A stretch of 64,000 nucleotides of DNA from Secundilactobacillus mixtipabuli (GTDB lineage Bacteria > Bacillota > Bacilli > Lactobacillales > Lactobacillaceae): assembly GCF_002217925.1 (NCBI RefSeq), contig NZ_BCMF01000004.1:210676-274675 (forward strand), in the 5' to 3' direction. Both the position numbers and the translations under genes were made by a program. Under the pieces are notes generated by a model, which did no database searches, was not told the DNA's origin, and worked only from the letters and a program-made list of their open reading frames with translations. Shown here one piece after another: positions 17,872 to 26,989 of the stretch. Numbering within the stretch: the stretch's first letter is position 1; the number at the start of each line of letters is the position of its first letter.

Positions 17872-19293
17872 TTATTTGATGTTAACTAAGTGAAGGCTAA
17901 CCATCTTGGCGAAGTCTTCCATCTGTTGTGCAGTCACACCGAATGAGAAGACCGTGTGGTGACCACCACCGTTTTGAATCCATTGAGTGGCACCTTTCTT
18001 AAGGCCAGCTTTAGGTGTCCACATTTGCTTAGCAACAGGCAACTTAGGCATGTCAGCAGCCTTGTGACCATCAACTTCATACATCACCATCCGGTATTCG
18101 TCACCGAAGTCAGCTAAGGTAACATCGATCGCGTCACCTTCACCACCGGCAAAGACTAAACGAGCAGGATCTTCACGGTCACCAATGTCCAATGGGTGAA
18201 CTTCAATCTTAGGCTTGTCAGTTGCTAAGGTTGGGTCAACTTCAAGCATATGTGAGCCAAGGATAGCTTCGTGGCCCTTACGTAAATCAAGGGTGTAGTC
18301 TTCCATGAAGGCAGTCCGCTTGTTGTGGCTGATAATCTTCATTAAGCGGTCAAGAGCAGCGGTCTTCCAGTCACCTTCACCGGCGAAGCCATAGCCTTCA
18401 GCCATCAATAATTGAGTAGCCAAGCCAGGTAATTCCTTCATGCCGTACAAGTCTTCAAAGTTATCTGAGAAGGCCGTGTATCCATGGGCATCCATGAAGC
18501 GCTTCAAACCAAAGTATTCACGAATTTGGTACTTAACGTGGTCTTCAAAGAAGGCTTTGTCATTGTCGCCAGGGTTCATGGTGTAAGTCTTAGCTAATTC
18601 ATCATATTTCTTATTGATGTCAGCATCGGAAACCTTGTTCATTTCTTCAACTAAGTCACCAACGGCATAGTAGTCAGCGGTCCAGCCAAGTTGAATTTGG
18701 GCTTCGATCTTATCACCATCAGTAACGGCAACGTTACGCATCTTGTCACCAAAGAGAACAACTTTCAGCTTAAAGCTTTCGTTGTAAGCAACGGCAACGT
18801 CTTGCCAGTCAGCGATTTCCTTTTGGGTTTCTTCATCGCCCCACCAGCCGTAAACAATCTTATTGTTCATCCGAAGACGGGCATTGATATAGCCGTATTC
18901 GCGGTCACCATGAGCACTTTGGTTCAAGTTCATGTAGTCCATGTCAATGGTTTCGTATGGGATGTGGTTCAAGTATTGAGTAGCCAAGTGCAGCAACGGC
19001 TTCTGCAATAATTGAGTCCCACGAATCCACATCTTAGCAGGACTAAAGGTGTGCATCCAAGTAATCACACCGGCAACGGAGTCATCATGGTTGGCATCCT
19101 TCATTAACTTAGTAATGTTGTCAGCGGTTGTAGCAGTCAGCTTAAATTCGATCGGGTAAGGTAAGTTACCTGACTTATTTAACTTATCAACGATGTCTTT
19201 GGCATCTTTTTCAACGGACTTTAATTGTTCGTCACCATATAAGAATTGACTACCTGTAACAAACCAAAACTTGTAATCTGGGGTACTTAACAT
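17872..19293 (-). CDS. araA: L-arabinose isomerase AraA
   Basis: Converts L-arabinose to L-ribulose, the first step of arabinose catabolism. 473 residues, normal for the family. Motifs include [13 protein letters not shown] at the N-terminus, [18 protein letters not shown], and the metal/catalytic region [25 protein letters not shown] with the C-terminal histidines in [11 protein letters not shown]. It is the last gene of an araB-araD-araA operon read on the minus strand. AAAGGAG lies upstream of the ATG. Confidence 0.97.
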   Translation of the reverse strand: MLSTPDYKFWFVTGSQFLYGDEQLKSVEKDAKDIVDKLNKSGNLPYPIEFKLTATTADNITKLMKDANHDDSVAGVITWMHTFSPAKMWIRGTQLLQKPLLHLATQYLNHIPYETIDMDYMNLNQSAHGDREYGYINARLRMNNKIVYGWWGDEETQKEIADWQDVAVAYNESFKLKVVLFGDKMRNVAVTDGDKIEAQIQLGWTADYYAVGDLVEEMNKVSDADINKKYDELAKTYTMNPGDNDKAFFEDHVKYQIREYFGLKRFMDAHGYTAFSDNFEDLYGMKELPGLATQLLMAEGYGFAGEGDWKTAALDRLMKIISHNKRTAFMEDYTLDLRKGHEAILGSHMLEVDPTLATDKPKIEVHPLDIGDREDPARLVFAGGEGDAIDVTLADFGDEYRMVMYEVDGHKAADMPKLPVAKQMWTPKAGLKKGATQWIQNGGGHHTVFSFGVTAQQMEDFAKMVSLHLVNIK

Positions 19294-19335
19294 AACAAAT
19301 GAATCTCCTTTTTTAATTTATTTGATAGCATCAAT

Positions 19336-20064
19336 TTATGAACGAGCGGCATGATCCTTTGAATGCGCGTTGTTTTGACCATAGTAGGCGTTAGCACCAT
19401 GCTTACGGTAATAATGCTTGTCCAGCAGGTACTGAGGTAATTCAGAACTCTGATGGGTTAATGCCATGGTGTGGAAGTCCTCTTCAGCAACAACTTCCAA
19501 TACCTTGGAATTATAAACCGCCTTAGCTGGTGTTGGACCCCAAGCAAATGGCCCATGCTGGCTAACAAGAGCAGCTGGGACGGCTTCGTAGTCAAGACCA
19601 CGTTCGTCAAAAGTTTTGACAATGGTCTTACCCGTATTGCCTTCGTAATCCTCTTCGATTTCTTCCTTGGTGAGGGCATCAGCTGCCGGAACATCACCAA
19701 AGAATGTATCGGCGTGAGTGGTGTTCATTGCTGGAATATCCATCTTAGCCGCAGCGAATGAAACTGCCCAAGGTGAATGCGTATGAACAATCCCGCCAAT
19801 CTTTGGGAAGTGATTGTACAGGTACGTATGGGTTGGTGTATCGCTGGACGGGTTCATCTCGCCTTCAACAACTTCACCCTTTAAGTTCACAACAACCAAA
19901 TCGGAAGGCTTGAGCTTATCGTAATCAACACCGGATGGCTTAATCACGAATAGACCCTTTTCCCGATCAATCCCTGAGACGTTGCCCCAAGTAAAAGTAA
20001 CTAACCCAAGTTTAGGAAGCTGCATGTTAGCTTCATAAACCTCTTGCTTAAGATCTTCTAGCAT
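19336..20064 (-). CDS. araD: L-ribulose-5-phosphate 4-epimerase AraD
   Basis: Class II aldolase/epimerase fold, 242 residues. It epimerises L-ribulose-5-phosphate to D-xylulose-5-phosphate, the entry point to phosphoketolase. Zinc ligands sit in IVHTHSPWAVSF and in MALTHQSSELPQ; the substrate-phosphate motif is TWGNVSG. Lies between araB (21 bases) and araA (42 bases) in the same transcription unit, with an AAGGAG ribosome site. Confidence 0.96.
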   Translation of the reverse strand: MLEDLKQEVYEANMQLPKLGLVTFTWGNVSGIDREKGLFVIKPSGVDYDKLKPSDLVVVNLKGEVVEGEMNPSSDTPTHTYLYNHFPKIGGIVHTHSPWAVSFAAAKMDIPAMNTTHADTFFGDVPAADALTKEEIEEDYEGNTGKTIVKTFDERGLDYEAVPAALVSQHGPFAWGPTPAKAVYNSKVLEVVAEEDFHTMALTHQSSELPQYLLDKHYYRKHGANAYYGQNNAHSKDHAARS

Positions 20065-20085
20065 TTTAATATCTTCACTCCTTAA

Positions 20086-21687
20086 TTAAAGTTCAATTGA
20101 TTTAACGGCTTGTGATTCAACCACAAGGCCTTTCTTATAGGCTTCAATAAATTCGTTGCAGCCTTTAACGCCTTCTGGGTTTGGTTCAACGGTGGTACTC
20201 TCAGGATTTGAGAAAACCTTCTTATCCAAGAAGTCAGCCAAACTCAAGTTATCCGCATTGTCTTTAGCAAACAAAGCTAAGATTGCCATGCCCCAAGGGC
20301 CACCCTCACCAGCATTGCTCATGACGGTAATTGGCGTATCCAGTGCATCAGCTAAAACCTGCTGACCGACTTTAGGTGTTTTGAATAGACCACCTTGAGC
20401 AATAAACACGTCAGCTTTAATATGTTCTTCCTTAGAAAGAATATCGTTACCGATCTTGAGCGGCGCAAATGCTGAATAGAGATGCGTCTTCATAAAGTTT
20501 GGTAAGTTGAACCGACTGTTTGGTGTTCTAACAACCATTGGCCGGCCTTCTGGCATCTTGGTGATATTTTCACCAGACAGGTAAGCGTAACTTAACAGGC
20601 CACCGGCGTTCGCTTCAGCGCGAGTCGAACTGTTAAACAGCGCACCGTACAATTCGTCTGGTTTCAAATCAATCCCAATTTCTTTAGCAAATTGATTGAA
20701 CAATTCAACCCAGGCATTAATATCTGAGGAACAGTTGTTGGTGTGGACCATCGCTACTGGATCACCGCTTGGTGTTGTCACCATATCGATATCACGGTGA
20801 ACTTTATCAACCTGCTGATCCAAGACAACCATTGAAAAGGCAGAGGTGCCGGCTGAAATGTTCCCAGTCCGCTTACGAACAGCATTCGTGGAAACCATCC
20901 CAGTACCAGCGTCCCCTTCTGGCGGTGCCATCACAGCACCGGATTCAAGTTTGCCGCTTGAATCAAGTAACTGAGCACCCTCAGCCGTAAGACTGCCAGC
21001 ACTCTCACCGGCCAATTTAATGGCTGGCAACACGTCTTTTAAGCTCCAAATATACTGACGGACTGATGGTTGCTGGTTAAACTTATCAATCATGTCCTGA
21101 TCGTAAGTCTTTTCGGCATCATTAATTGGGAAAACACCTGATGCATCCCCAATACCTAACACTTTTTCACCGGATAACTTCCAGTGAACATAACCGGCTA
21201 ATGTCGTAATAAAATCAACATCTTTGACGTGATCTTCTTGATTTAAAATGGCTTGGTATAAATGTGCGATACTCCAACGTTGTGGAATATTAAAATCAAA
21301 CAATTTGGTTAAATCATCAGCAGCTTGTTCAGTGATGTTGTTCCGCCAAGTCCGAAAAGGAACTAATAAGTTGCCCTTTTTATCAAATGGCATGTAGCCA
21401 TGCATCATAGCAGAAATACCAATGCTGCCGATTTTTGTGAGTTGAACGCCATACTGACTAGTAACGCTTTGGGCCATTGATTGGTAACTGGTTTGGATAC
21501 CCTTCCAGATTTTCTCAATCGGATATGTCCAAATGTTATTGACCAATTCGTTTTCCCAGTTGAAGTCACCTGACGCAACCGTCTGGAAATCGTCGGTTAC
21601 TAAAACTGCCTTAATTCGCGTAGAACCTAACTCGATTCCCAGCGCAGTTTCACCAGCCACAATTTTATTTTTGACTTGGTTGTTCAT
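20086..21687 (-). CDS. araB: L-ribulokinase AraB
   Basis: FGGY-family carbohydrate kinase, 533 residues, phosphorylating L-ribulose at C5. The N-terminal ATPase motif is GIELGSTRIKAVLV; the phosphate-2 and adenosine regions are ISAGTSAFSMVV and MSNAGEGGPWGMAIL. It resembles the Lactobacillales/Gram-positive AraB subfamily. First gene of araBDA, with GGAGG before the ATG and a promoter bearing a candidate AraR palindrome and a cre-like site. Confidence 0.95.
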   Translation of the reverse strand: MNNQVKNKIVAGETALGIELGSTRIKAVLVTDDFQTVASGDFNWENELVNNIWTYPIEKIWKGIQTSYQSMAQSVTSQYGVQLTKIGSIGISAMMHGYMPFDKKGNLLVPFRTWRNNITEQAADDLTKLFDFNIPQRWSIAHLYQAILNQEDHVKDVDFITTLAGYVHWKLSGEKVLGIGDASGVFPINDAEKTYDQDMIDKFNQQPSVRQYIWSLKDVLPAIKLAGESAGSLTAEGAQLLDSSGKLESGAVMAPPEGDAGTGMVSTNAVRKRTGNISAGTSAFSMVVLDQQVDKVHRDIDMVTTPSGDPVAMVHTNNCSSDINAWVELFNQFAKEIGIDLKPDELYGALFNSSTRAEANAGGLLSYAYLSGENITKMPEGRPMVVRTPNSRFNLPNFMKTHLYSAFAPLKIGNDILSKEEHIKADVFIAQGGLFKTPKVGQQVLADALDTPITVMSNAGEGGPWGMAILALFAKDNADNLSLADFLDKKVFSNPESTTVEPNPEGVKGCNEFIEAYKKGLVVESQAVKSIEL

Positions 21688-21727
21688 TACTTAAATCCTC
21701 CAGATATTTTACATTCAATCGTAAAAA

Positions 21728-21741
21728 CTAAATCGCTTACA
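21728..21741. promoter_or_regulatory. cre-like site in the araB leader
   Basis: Minus-strand TGTAAGCGATTTAG agrees with TGWAANCGNTNWCA at 12 of 14 positions and lies just downstream of the araB -10 box, a roadblock position for CcpA. Confidence 0.5.
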
Positions 21742-21747
21742 AAATTC

Positions 21748-21776
21748 ATTGTAAACTATTTATTAGCATGAATCAA
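21748..21776 (-). promoter_or_regulatory. araBDA promoter
   Basis: Minus strand TTGATT (plus 21771-21776), 17-base spacer, TACAAT (plus 21748-21753). Confidence 0.65.
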
Positions 21777-21788
21777 CGGGTATTTCAT

Positions 21789-21800
21789 TTATACGTATAA
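21789..21800. promoter_or_regulatory. Candidate AraR operator upstream of araB
   Basis: TTATACGTATAA, a perfect 12-base palindrome, lies 13 bases upstream of the -35 box. It shares the TACGTA core with the palindrome at the GH43 promoter and differs by one base from a site in the araE promoter. Confidence 0.65.
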
Positions 21801-21813
21801 TTTAACTATTTTA

Positions 21814-21855
21814 TTAAAAAACGCCTCACACAACAATGAAGCTGTGTGAGGCGTT
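21814..21855 (-). terminator. Terminator of araR
   Basis: AACGCCTCACAC pairs with GTGTGAGGCGTT; on the minus strand six Ts follow. It lies between the araR stop and the araB promoter. Confidence 0.9.
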
Positions 21856-21876
21856 CCCTATCGTTTTTACTTGTAA

Positions 21877-22956
21877 CTACTTTAAAATTTTCACCGATTT
21901 TCTAATAATCAATTCCGGATCATAAACAATCGACTTGACTGGTTGCTTGTCGATCATGCTAATCAACAGCCCTGCCGCGTCATGACCCATTTTTTCTTTC
22001 TCATGCACCATCGTCGTTAGGGCGGGTTCAATATAGCGACTTAACCGATAGTCATCAAAACCAGTGATTGAAATATCATCGGGAACCTTTAAGTCCAGCG
22101 ATTTGATTAAATCGATCACCTGAATGGCTAACTGATCGTTATAGCAGACGATCGCCGTTGGCCGATCATCAGTGGTAATCACCCGTTCAATTTGGCCGAG
22201 TGTTTTTTTCAGCGGATCTGTGGTGCGGTACATAATCACGTTACTTTCCAACTTCTTGTCAGCGTTTCCTTGGTAGGCTTTAATAAACCCATTCATTCGG
22301 TTAACACCTTGCAAATCGTCAATCTGAAACACACCCAAGATCTTTTTATGCCCTTGATCAATCAGATAATCCGTCATCCTCTTCATCGCATCAACGTCGT
22401 TAGTGGTGACAGAAATACCGTTCAATTGCTGATACTCCGCGTTAATAAAAACTACGGGTAAGTTGAGTTCTTTAATCTTGCTGTAAAGATCAAGGTTAGG
22501 TGACAGCACCGTACTTTGAGTCGGCTCAATAATGAGCCCGGCCACGTTGCTTTCAAGCATTGTGATGATTGATTTGCGTTCCCGTTTAGGATCATTATGC
22601 GTATTGGCCAGCAGCATTGCATAGCCGTTATCCGAAATGATCTGGTCAGCACCGTTAACGATGCTAGGAAAAATATAATCTGCGATATGAGTCGCAATCA
22701 CGCCGATCATGCGATTATTGTTAGTATTCTTCGCTTTAGCACTTTGCCAATCATTAACGTACATGCCGCCGCCTTGAATCCGATAGATGAGGTGCTGATT
22801 CTCCAAGTCGCCAACTGATCGTCTGATCGTATAACGACTGACATCGAACTGATTCATTAATTCCATTTCAGTAGGTAATTTTTGGCCGATTTTATAATCG
22901 CCGGATAAAATCTTCTTTTTTAATTCTTCTTCGACTTTCTCGTATTTTGCTTGCAT
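21877..22956 (-). CDS. araR: Arabinose operon repressor AraR (GntR-HTH / LacI-type sensor)
   Basis: 359 residues. The first 70 form a GntR winged helix (LPTEMELMNQFDVSRYTIRRSVGDLENQHLIYRI). Residues 80-355 form a periplasmic-binding-protein-like sensor (MIGVIATHIADYIFPSIVNGAD, GITGFDDYRLSRYIEPALTTM). This GntR-LacI chimera is the Bacillus/Lactobacillus AraR architecture, released from DNA by L-arabinose. It sits upstream of araBDA with its own terminator, and its promoter overlaps that of the divergent galM. Confidence 0.93.
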   Translation of the reverse strand: MQAKYEKVEEELKKKILSGDYKIGQKLPTEMELMNQFDVSRYTIRRSVGDLENQHLIYRIQGGGMYVNDWQSAKAKNTNNNRMIGVIATHIADYIFPSIVNGADQIISDNGYAMLLANTHNDPKRERKSIITMLESNVAGLIIEPTQSTVLSPNLDLYSKIKELNLPVVFINAEYQQLNGISVTTNDVDAMKRMTDYLIDQGHKKILGVFQIDDLQGVNRMNGFIKAYQGNADKKLESNVIMYRTTDPLKKTLGQIERVITTDDRPTAIVCYNDQLAIQVIDLIKSLDLKVPDDISITGFDDYRLSRYIEPALTTMVHEKEKMGHDAAGLLISMIDKQPVKSIVYDPELIIRKSVKILK

Positions 22957-23001
22957 CCTATTAGCTCCAATTAGTTTGTGTACGTCTTATTCGTCTAATA
23001 A

Positions 23002-23041
23002 ATTATAACTTCTTGACATTTATACGCAAAGAATTTATGTT
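23002..23041. promoter_or_regulatory. Overlapping divergent promoters of araR and galM
   Basis: Plus strand: TTGACA (23013-23018), 17 bases, TATGTT (23036-23041) towards galM. Minus strand: TTGCGT (plus 23024-23029), 16 bases, TATAAT (plus 23002-23007) towards araR. The shared segment contains TTATACG, a half of the presumed AraR site, so one bound repressor could control both directions. Confidence 0.6.
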
Positions 23042-23214
23042 TTTAGACGTAATCAATATTATATTACCATATTTCACAAAGTTATCGAGGCGATAATTGG
23101 TCTTGAACGAAATAATTTGTCTGGTTACCAATTTTTTGGGGAACAGATGAATTTAACTTTTCTAAATCATGCGTGCCCGATTGCTAACCGAATTAAAAAT
23201 GAGGAGTGATTATT

Positions 23215-24246
23215 TTGGAAACATCTCAAGAACTGTTCGATCATTACAACGGGCATGAAGTGACTGCCTTCCACTTGAACAATGATAACGGTGTCACTGT
23301 GACCGTCTTAAGCCAAGGCGGTATTATTCGTGAAATGCTGCTACCTGATAAGGGGGGCAAGAAGCACAATATTTTACTAGAATATCCCACAACTGCTGAT
23401 TATTATGCCAATCCATTCTACGTCAACATGATGATTGGGACAGCCGGTGGCCGTATCAAGCAAGGCCAATTTACCATCAACGGCAAAACAACGAAGGTCA
23501 CACCTAATGAGGGGCAAAACACCCTTCATGGTGGCCCAAACGGTTTTCATTCAGTCAATTGGGATGGCGAACTTTCTAGCACGGCAAAGGAAGCCACTTT
23601 AACTTTGACGCATCATTTTGCAGCCACTGAAAAGGGTGATTTCCCAGCAATGACGGTTTCAACTAAGTACACCCTTGGTAACGACGATCAATTAGTGGTG
23701 AACTTCTCAGCTGAAGCTGAAGCGCCAACCATTTTTAATCCGACCTACCACGTTTACTTTAATTTAAGTGGCGAAAAAGATATTCGCCACCAGGTGCTTA
23801 CTCTGAATAGCCCCCGTCATATGGACGTCGACTCCGAGAAGATTCCAACTGGTCGCCTGTTAGACAATCACGGAACACCATTTGACTTCACCAGTCCAAC
23901 CGCATTAGGCGAAGCAATTGATGGCATGCAGAACACTAACGAAAAGGGCTTTGATGATATTTTTGAAGTTGTCCCAGATGCCGATCAGCGCATTGCAACT
24001 CTGACTGATCCTCAGTCTAATCGATCAGTTACCCTTCATTCGAAACGAAACGGTTTAGTTGTCTTCACAGCTAACTCATTTACACCAGATATGAACTTAA
24101 CGCTGGGTCACGGTGCACCTCATATGGGCATTGCCCTTGAAGCTCAGAACCTTTCTGATGCAACCCGATTTGAAAACTTGGGCGATACGACCCTGCTCCC
24201 TGGTGAAACCAAATCGTATGAAATTGGTTATCAATTTAAGTTTTAA
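23215..24246 (+). CDS. galM: Aldose 1-epimerase (GalM-type mutarotase)
   Basis: 343-residue beta-sandwich enzyme interconverting sugar anomers. Catalytic signatures: NTLHGGPNGFHSVNW, NPTYHVYFNLSG and the acidic residue in GIALEAQNL. A TTG start at 23215 was chosen because GAGGAG lies eight bases upstream; an in-frame GTG at 23206 overlaps that ribosome site. The araR/galM divergent promoter suggests a role in presenting the right anomer of arabinose to AraA. Confidence 0.9.
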   Translation: METSQELFDHYNGHEVTAFHLNNDNGVTVTVLSQGGIIREMLLPDKGGKKHNILLEYPTTADYYANPFYVNMMIGTAGGRIKQGQFTINGKTTKVTPNEGQNTLHGGPNGFHSVNWDGELSSTAKEATLTLTHHFAATEKGDFPAMTVSTKYTLGNDDQLVVNFSAEAEAPTIFNPTYHVYFNLSGEKDIRHQVLTLNSPRHMDVDSEKIPTGRLLDNHGTPFDFTSPTALGEAIDGMQNTNEKGFDDIFEVVPDADQRIATLTDPQSNRSVTLHSKRNGLVVFTANSFTPDMNLTLGHGAPHMGIALEAQNLSDATRFENLGDTTLLPGETKSYEIGYQFKF

Positions 24247-24391
24247 TGCCGATTTAACGATTGAATAATAAAAGCCTCTGCGGATGTGCCATAAGTCCAT
24301 ATTGACAAAGATTTAAGCTAGTCTTTTAACTTGAATATGAAGGTCAGTTTATTTTTATTCGTCGCTTTCATATTGCCTAAATCGGCTCCAC

Positions 24392-24490
24392 AACTCAGAT
24401 TCCGGCCATACAAGACAGATAGCCCTCGTCCTGATGATTTTTGTCGGGACGAGGGCTATCTGTCTTGTATTCTGGAATCTACCGAGTTGT
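24392..24490. repeat. Large near-perfect palindrome (99 bases)
   Basis: The two arms share CAACTC at the outside, then AGATTCC, then a continuous 24-base match from ATACAAGACAGA to GCCCTCGTCC, plus a wobble pair and two more pairs around a loop of about 9 bases. It lies between the convergent galM and a small membrane-protein gene. No T run follows either side closely, so it is larger and less terminator-like than the other hairpins in the window. Origin unknown; it could be a palindromic mobile repeat or a strong bidirectional hairpin. Confidence 0.75.
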
Positions 24491-24501
24491 CTCACACTCT
24501 C

Positions 24502-24711
24502 TTAGTTTTTGATCTGCTTACGATGTAAAATCATCGAATCCACTAATGTCACAATACCTAATAGGATCATGGCAATATCCAGCCAAAAATAGAGGTTTGA
24601 CACCGTTTCGTGAATAATTGTTGAACCAGCAGCAACCATCACAACAAGTGCGATCCAAAATTCAAAGTCTTTGTAAAAATGGGCGTTTAATTTCCACTGT
24701 TTGTTTGTCAT
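24502..24711 (-). CDS. Small two-helix membrane protein
   Basis: 69 residues with two predicted membrane helices (about 18-35 and 40-60), a basic C-terminal LHRKQIKN and no recognised catalytic motif. Starts at ATG with AAGGAG about eight bases upstream, which supports a real gene. Monocistronic, convergent with galM across the 99-base palindrome. It may belong to the YrhK-like group of short membrane proteins, but I do not recognise it with certainty. Confidence 0.6.
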   Translation of the reverse strand: MTNKQWKLNAHFYKDFEFWIALVVMVAAGSTIIHETVSNLYFWLDIAMILLGIVTLVDSMILHRKQIKN

Positions 24712-24892
24712 GTCATAGCTCCTTACTTCTACTGAAACGCTATTCGCTAAAAATATTTATCATCATTGTGCGTCATTTTTTATACGGACGCAAGCGTTTT
24801 CTTTTTTACGACTAATCAATAAGCTATCAAAAATACTATTGTAACAGTGGTTTAGGCAGCTAAATTTATTGGATAATTTTTTGCTTTGACCC

Positions 24893-24927
24893 AAAAAAGG
24901 AATCAGCCCATGACGAGTTGATCCCTT
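24893..24927 (-). terminator. Terminator of araE
   Basis: AAGGAATCA pairs imperfectly with TTGATCCCTT; on the minus strand six Ts follow. Confidence 0.7.
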
Positions 24928-24968
24928 CTTTAATTTAAATTCAATCGTTAGACCATTGTCAATTAAGC

Positions 24969-26342
24969 TTAACGACCAGCAACCTTACTTGCATCAAGTG
25001 TACCCGAAGCCTTGTGAAGGTCAAGTTCAATCTCTTCCAATGATTTCCCACGGGTTTCAATAAACTCTTTGTGAACGACTATAATAGCGATTCCACAAAT
25101 GACCGCGTAGAATAAGAAGGCGTTGTCTAGTCCCCATGCACTCAACATCATTGGGAAGGTTAGTGAAACAACCATATCGGCTAACCAGTTCATCGCAGCA
25201 CAGAGTGAAGTACCTAAACCACGAATATTTAGTGGGAAGACTTCACCAATAAATACCCAGGTAACAGGTGCCCAAGTCGTTGCATAGAAGGCAATGTAAA
25301 CGGTCAGCGCAATCGCACTAACGATCGCAGCGGCTTTAGAACCATTATCAAACTTCAAAATGGTGTACATAACCAGCAAAGATAGACCCATACCAGCAGC
25401 ACCAAATTCTAGCATCTTCTTACGGTCAACCTTATCCATCATGAACATAGCCAGAACCGTAACTAATACGTTAATGGTACCAATACCAATATGTGCCAGT
25501 AAGGCAGCAATGACTCCCCAACCAACTTTAGTGAAAATAGTTGGTGCGTAGAAAATAACACTGTTACTACCGATAACTTGTTGGAAAAGAGCCACACCTA
25601 AACCAGTGATCAAAGCTGGACGAACACCCTTACCAAACAGTTCTTTCCAACCGCCTGTTGGCATTTTGGCATTTTCTTGAATTTCTTTCAATGCCTTATC
25701 AACGGCTTTGACATCGCCCTTGTTAGTGCCCATTAAAACGTTACGAGCATCGTCAACTCGACCAACTTTAGCCAAGAAACGAGGACTTTCTGGCAGGAAC
25801 AGAGAACCGAAGAATAGGATGGCAGCTGGCAAAGCAGCAAACCCTAACATCCAACGCCAGCCAGTGTACATGTGAGCGAAACTGTAGTTCAAAATGTAAG
25901 CAAGCAAAATCCCGATCATAACCATCAATTGGAACATGGTCGCAACGGCACCGTGCATCCGCTTAGGTGCAAGTTCATGCAGGTAAGCTGGAATCAGTGC
26001 TGACGTAATCCCAACACCAATACCTAGAATAACTCGGGTAAATAACAATACCCAGAAGTCAGGCGCAAAGCCAGAAGTTATCGCACCAATGAAGAAGATA
26101 ACTGAAGCCCAGATCAATAGACGGCGACGACCGTACGTATCCAAAAACTTACTTGTTGCAAGAGCACCAATAATAGCACCAATCAAAACAGAACTAACAA
26201 CCCAGCCTTGTTGCCAAGGACCTAAGTTAAGTTGTTTTTGAATAAATAGAATTGCTCCTGAAACCGATGCAATATCGTAGCCAAAGAGCAGGCCACCAAG
26301 TGCACCGAAAGTATAAATGAAGCCGTTCGAAACTTTCTTCAA
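24969..26342 (-). CDS. araE: Arabinose/pentose:H+ symporter (sugar porter family, AraE-like)
   Basis: 457-residue, 12-helix MFS sugar porter. Signatures: GALGGLLFGYDIASVSGA in helix 1, DTYGRRRLL between helices 2 and 3, PESPRFL after helix 6, QQVIGSN in helix 7 and GEVFPLNIRGLGTS before helix 11. The start is TTG with GAGGGG nine bases upstream. The promoter contains a candidate AraR site and cre sites, so L-arabinose is the likely substrate; family members also carry xylose or galactose. Confidence 0.87.
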   Translation of the reverse strand: MKKVSNGFIYTFGALGGLLFGYDIASVSGAILFIQKQLNLGPWQQGWVVSSVLIGAIIGALATSKFLDTYGRRRLLIWASVIFFIGAITSGFAPDFWVLLFTRVILGIGVGITSALIPAYLHELAPKRMHGAVATMFQLMVMIGILLAYILNYSFAHMYTGWRWMLGFAALPAAILFFGSLFLPESPRFLAKVGRVDDARNVLMGTNKGDVKAVDKALKEIQENAKMPTGGWKELFGKGVRPALITGLGVALFQQVIGSNSVIFYAPTIFTKVGWGVIAALLAHIGIGTINVLVTVLAMFMMDKVDRKKMLEFGAAGMGLSLLVMYTILKFDNGSKAAAIVSAIALTVYIAFYATTWAPVTWVFIGEVFPLNIRGLGTSLCAAMNWLADMVVSLTFPMMLSAWGLDNAFLFYAVICGIAIIVVHKEFIETRGKSLEEIELDLHKASGTLDASKVAGR

Positions 26343-26391
26343 AACAAAACACCCCTCATATAAATGATATAATAATTACCGAACGTACTTA

Positions 26392-26418
26392 TGTAAACGT
26401 TTTATGTAGTCGCTTACA
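26392..26418. promoter_or_regulatory. Two overlapping cre-like sites in the araE leader
   Basis: TGTAGTCGCTTACA (26405-26418) matches TGWAANCGNTNWCA at 13 of 14 positions; TGTAAACGTTTTAT (26392-26405) matches at 12. Both lie just downstream of the araE -10 box. Confidence 0.55.
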
Positions 26419-26424
26419 TTGACT

Positions 26425-26452
26425 AGTATAGGATTTTATACGGATAAGTCAA
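26425..26452 (-). promoter_or_regulatory. araE promoter with candidate AraR operator in the spacer
   Basis: Minus strand TTGACT (plus 26447-26452), 16 bases, TATACT (plus 26425-26430). TTATACGGATAA at plus 26436-26447, one base from the araB palindrome, lies between the two boxes, so bound repressor would occlude polymerase. Confidence 0.6.
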
Positions 26453-26561
26453 TAGCCGTTGTTATTTATTAGTATAAAAGATTAATTTGTGATATGATAT
26501 GAGTTGAATTAATACGTCAAATTATTTTAACCATGGGAACCGCAATTAGGGGAGAATACAA

Positions 26562-26750
26562 ATGCAAACGTTATGGTACATATTATCTGGTTTGTCTGAT
26601 TTCATTTTATTGATTTTAGTTTTCGTTTGGGGCTTCGATTTCGCTCGTAAAGATCGCAGTAAAGCTCATAAACATCACTACGGTTTATGGACGCTTTGCT
26701 CTATGATGGCGACATTTATCTTTATGATGCTGGCAGGGTCAGGAAAATAA
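26562..26750 (+). CDS. Small two-helix membrane protein
   Basis: 62 residues: helix at about 7-25, a basic loop ARKDRSKAHKHHYG, and a second helix at about 41-58. A good AGGGGAG ribosome site and its own strong terminator support a real gene. It is divergent from araE, sharing the upstream region. I recognise no family and assign no function. Confidence 0.6.
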   Translation: MQTLWYILSGLSDFILLILVFVWGFDFARKDRSKAHKHHYGLWTLCSMMATFIFMMLAGSGK

Positions 26751-26858
26751 GCTAAAATTCATCTAATCGTGAACGGATAAATTTAATCATTTTCTATTTA
26801 TCAGATAAATAGTTTTCAAATGGACTCGTTTATGGCTCCATTCAAAAATATTGTAAAT

Positions 26859-26894
26859 AATACGACAGTTGCTGATGCAACTGTCGTATTTTAT
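26859..26894 (+). terminator. Terminator of the 62-residue membrane protein gene
   Basis: ATACGACAGTTGC and GCAACTGTCGTAT form a perfect 13-base-pair stem with a TGAT loop, followed by TTTATT. Confidence 0.85.
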
Positions 26895-26905
26895 TCCTAT
26901 CTAAC

Positions 26906-26961
26906 TAAAAAACTAGGCGACTTATGCCCACCTAGCTTCAAGTGGTCATAAATCGCCTAGT
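26906..26961 (-). terminator. Terminator of the OppA-like gene
   Basis: ACTAGGCGA pairs with TCGCCTAGT, with inner pairs CTTATG/CATAAA and CCAC/GTGG. On the minus strand a T run follows. Confidence 0.8.
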
Positions 26962-26989
26962 AAATGGAACGTGGCTGACTTAGTTTTTT

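Noticed and set aside
19458..19761. Frames overlapping araD on other frames and the opposite strand
   Set aside because: Shadows of the araD coding sequence with no ribosome sites or family similarity.
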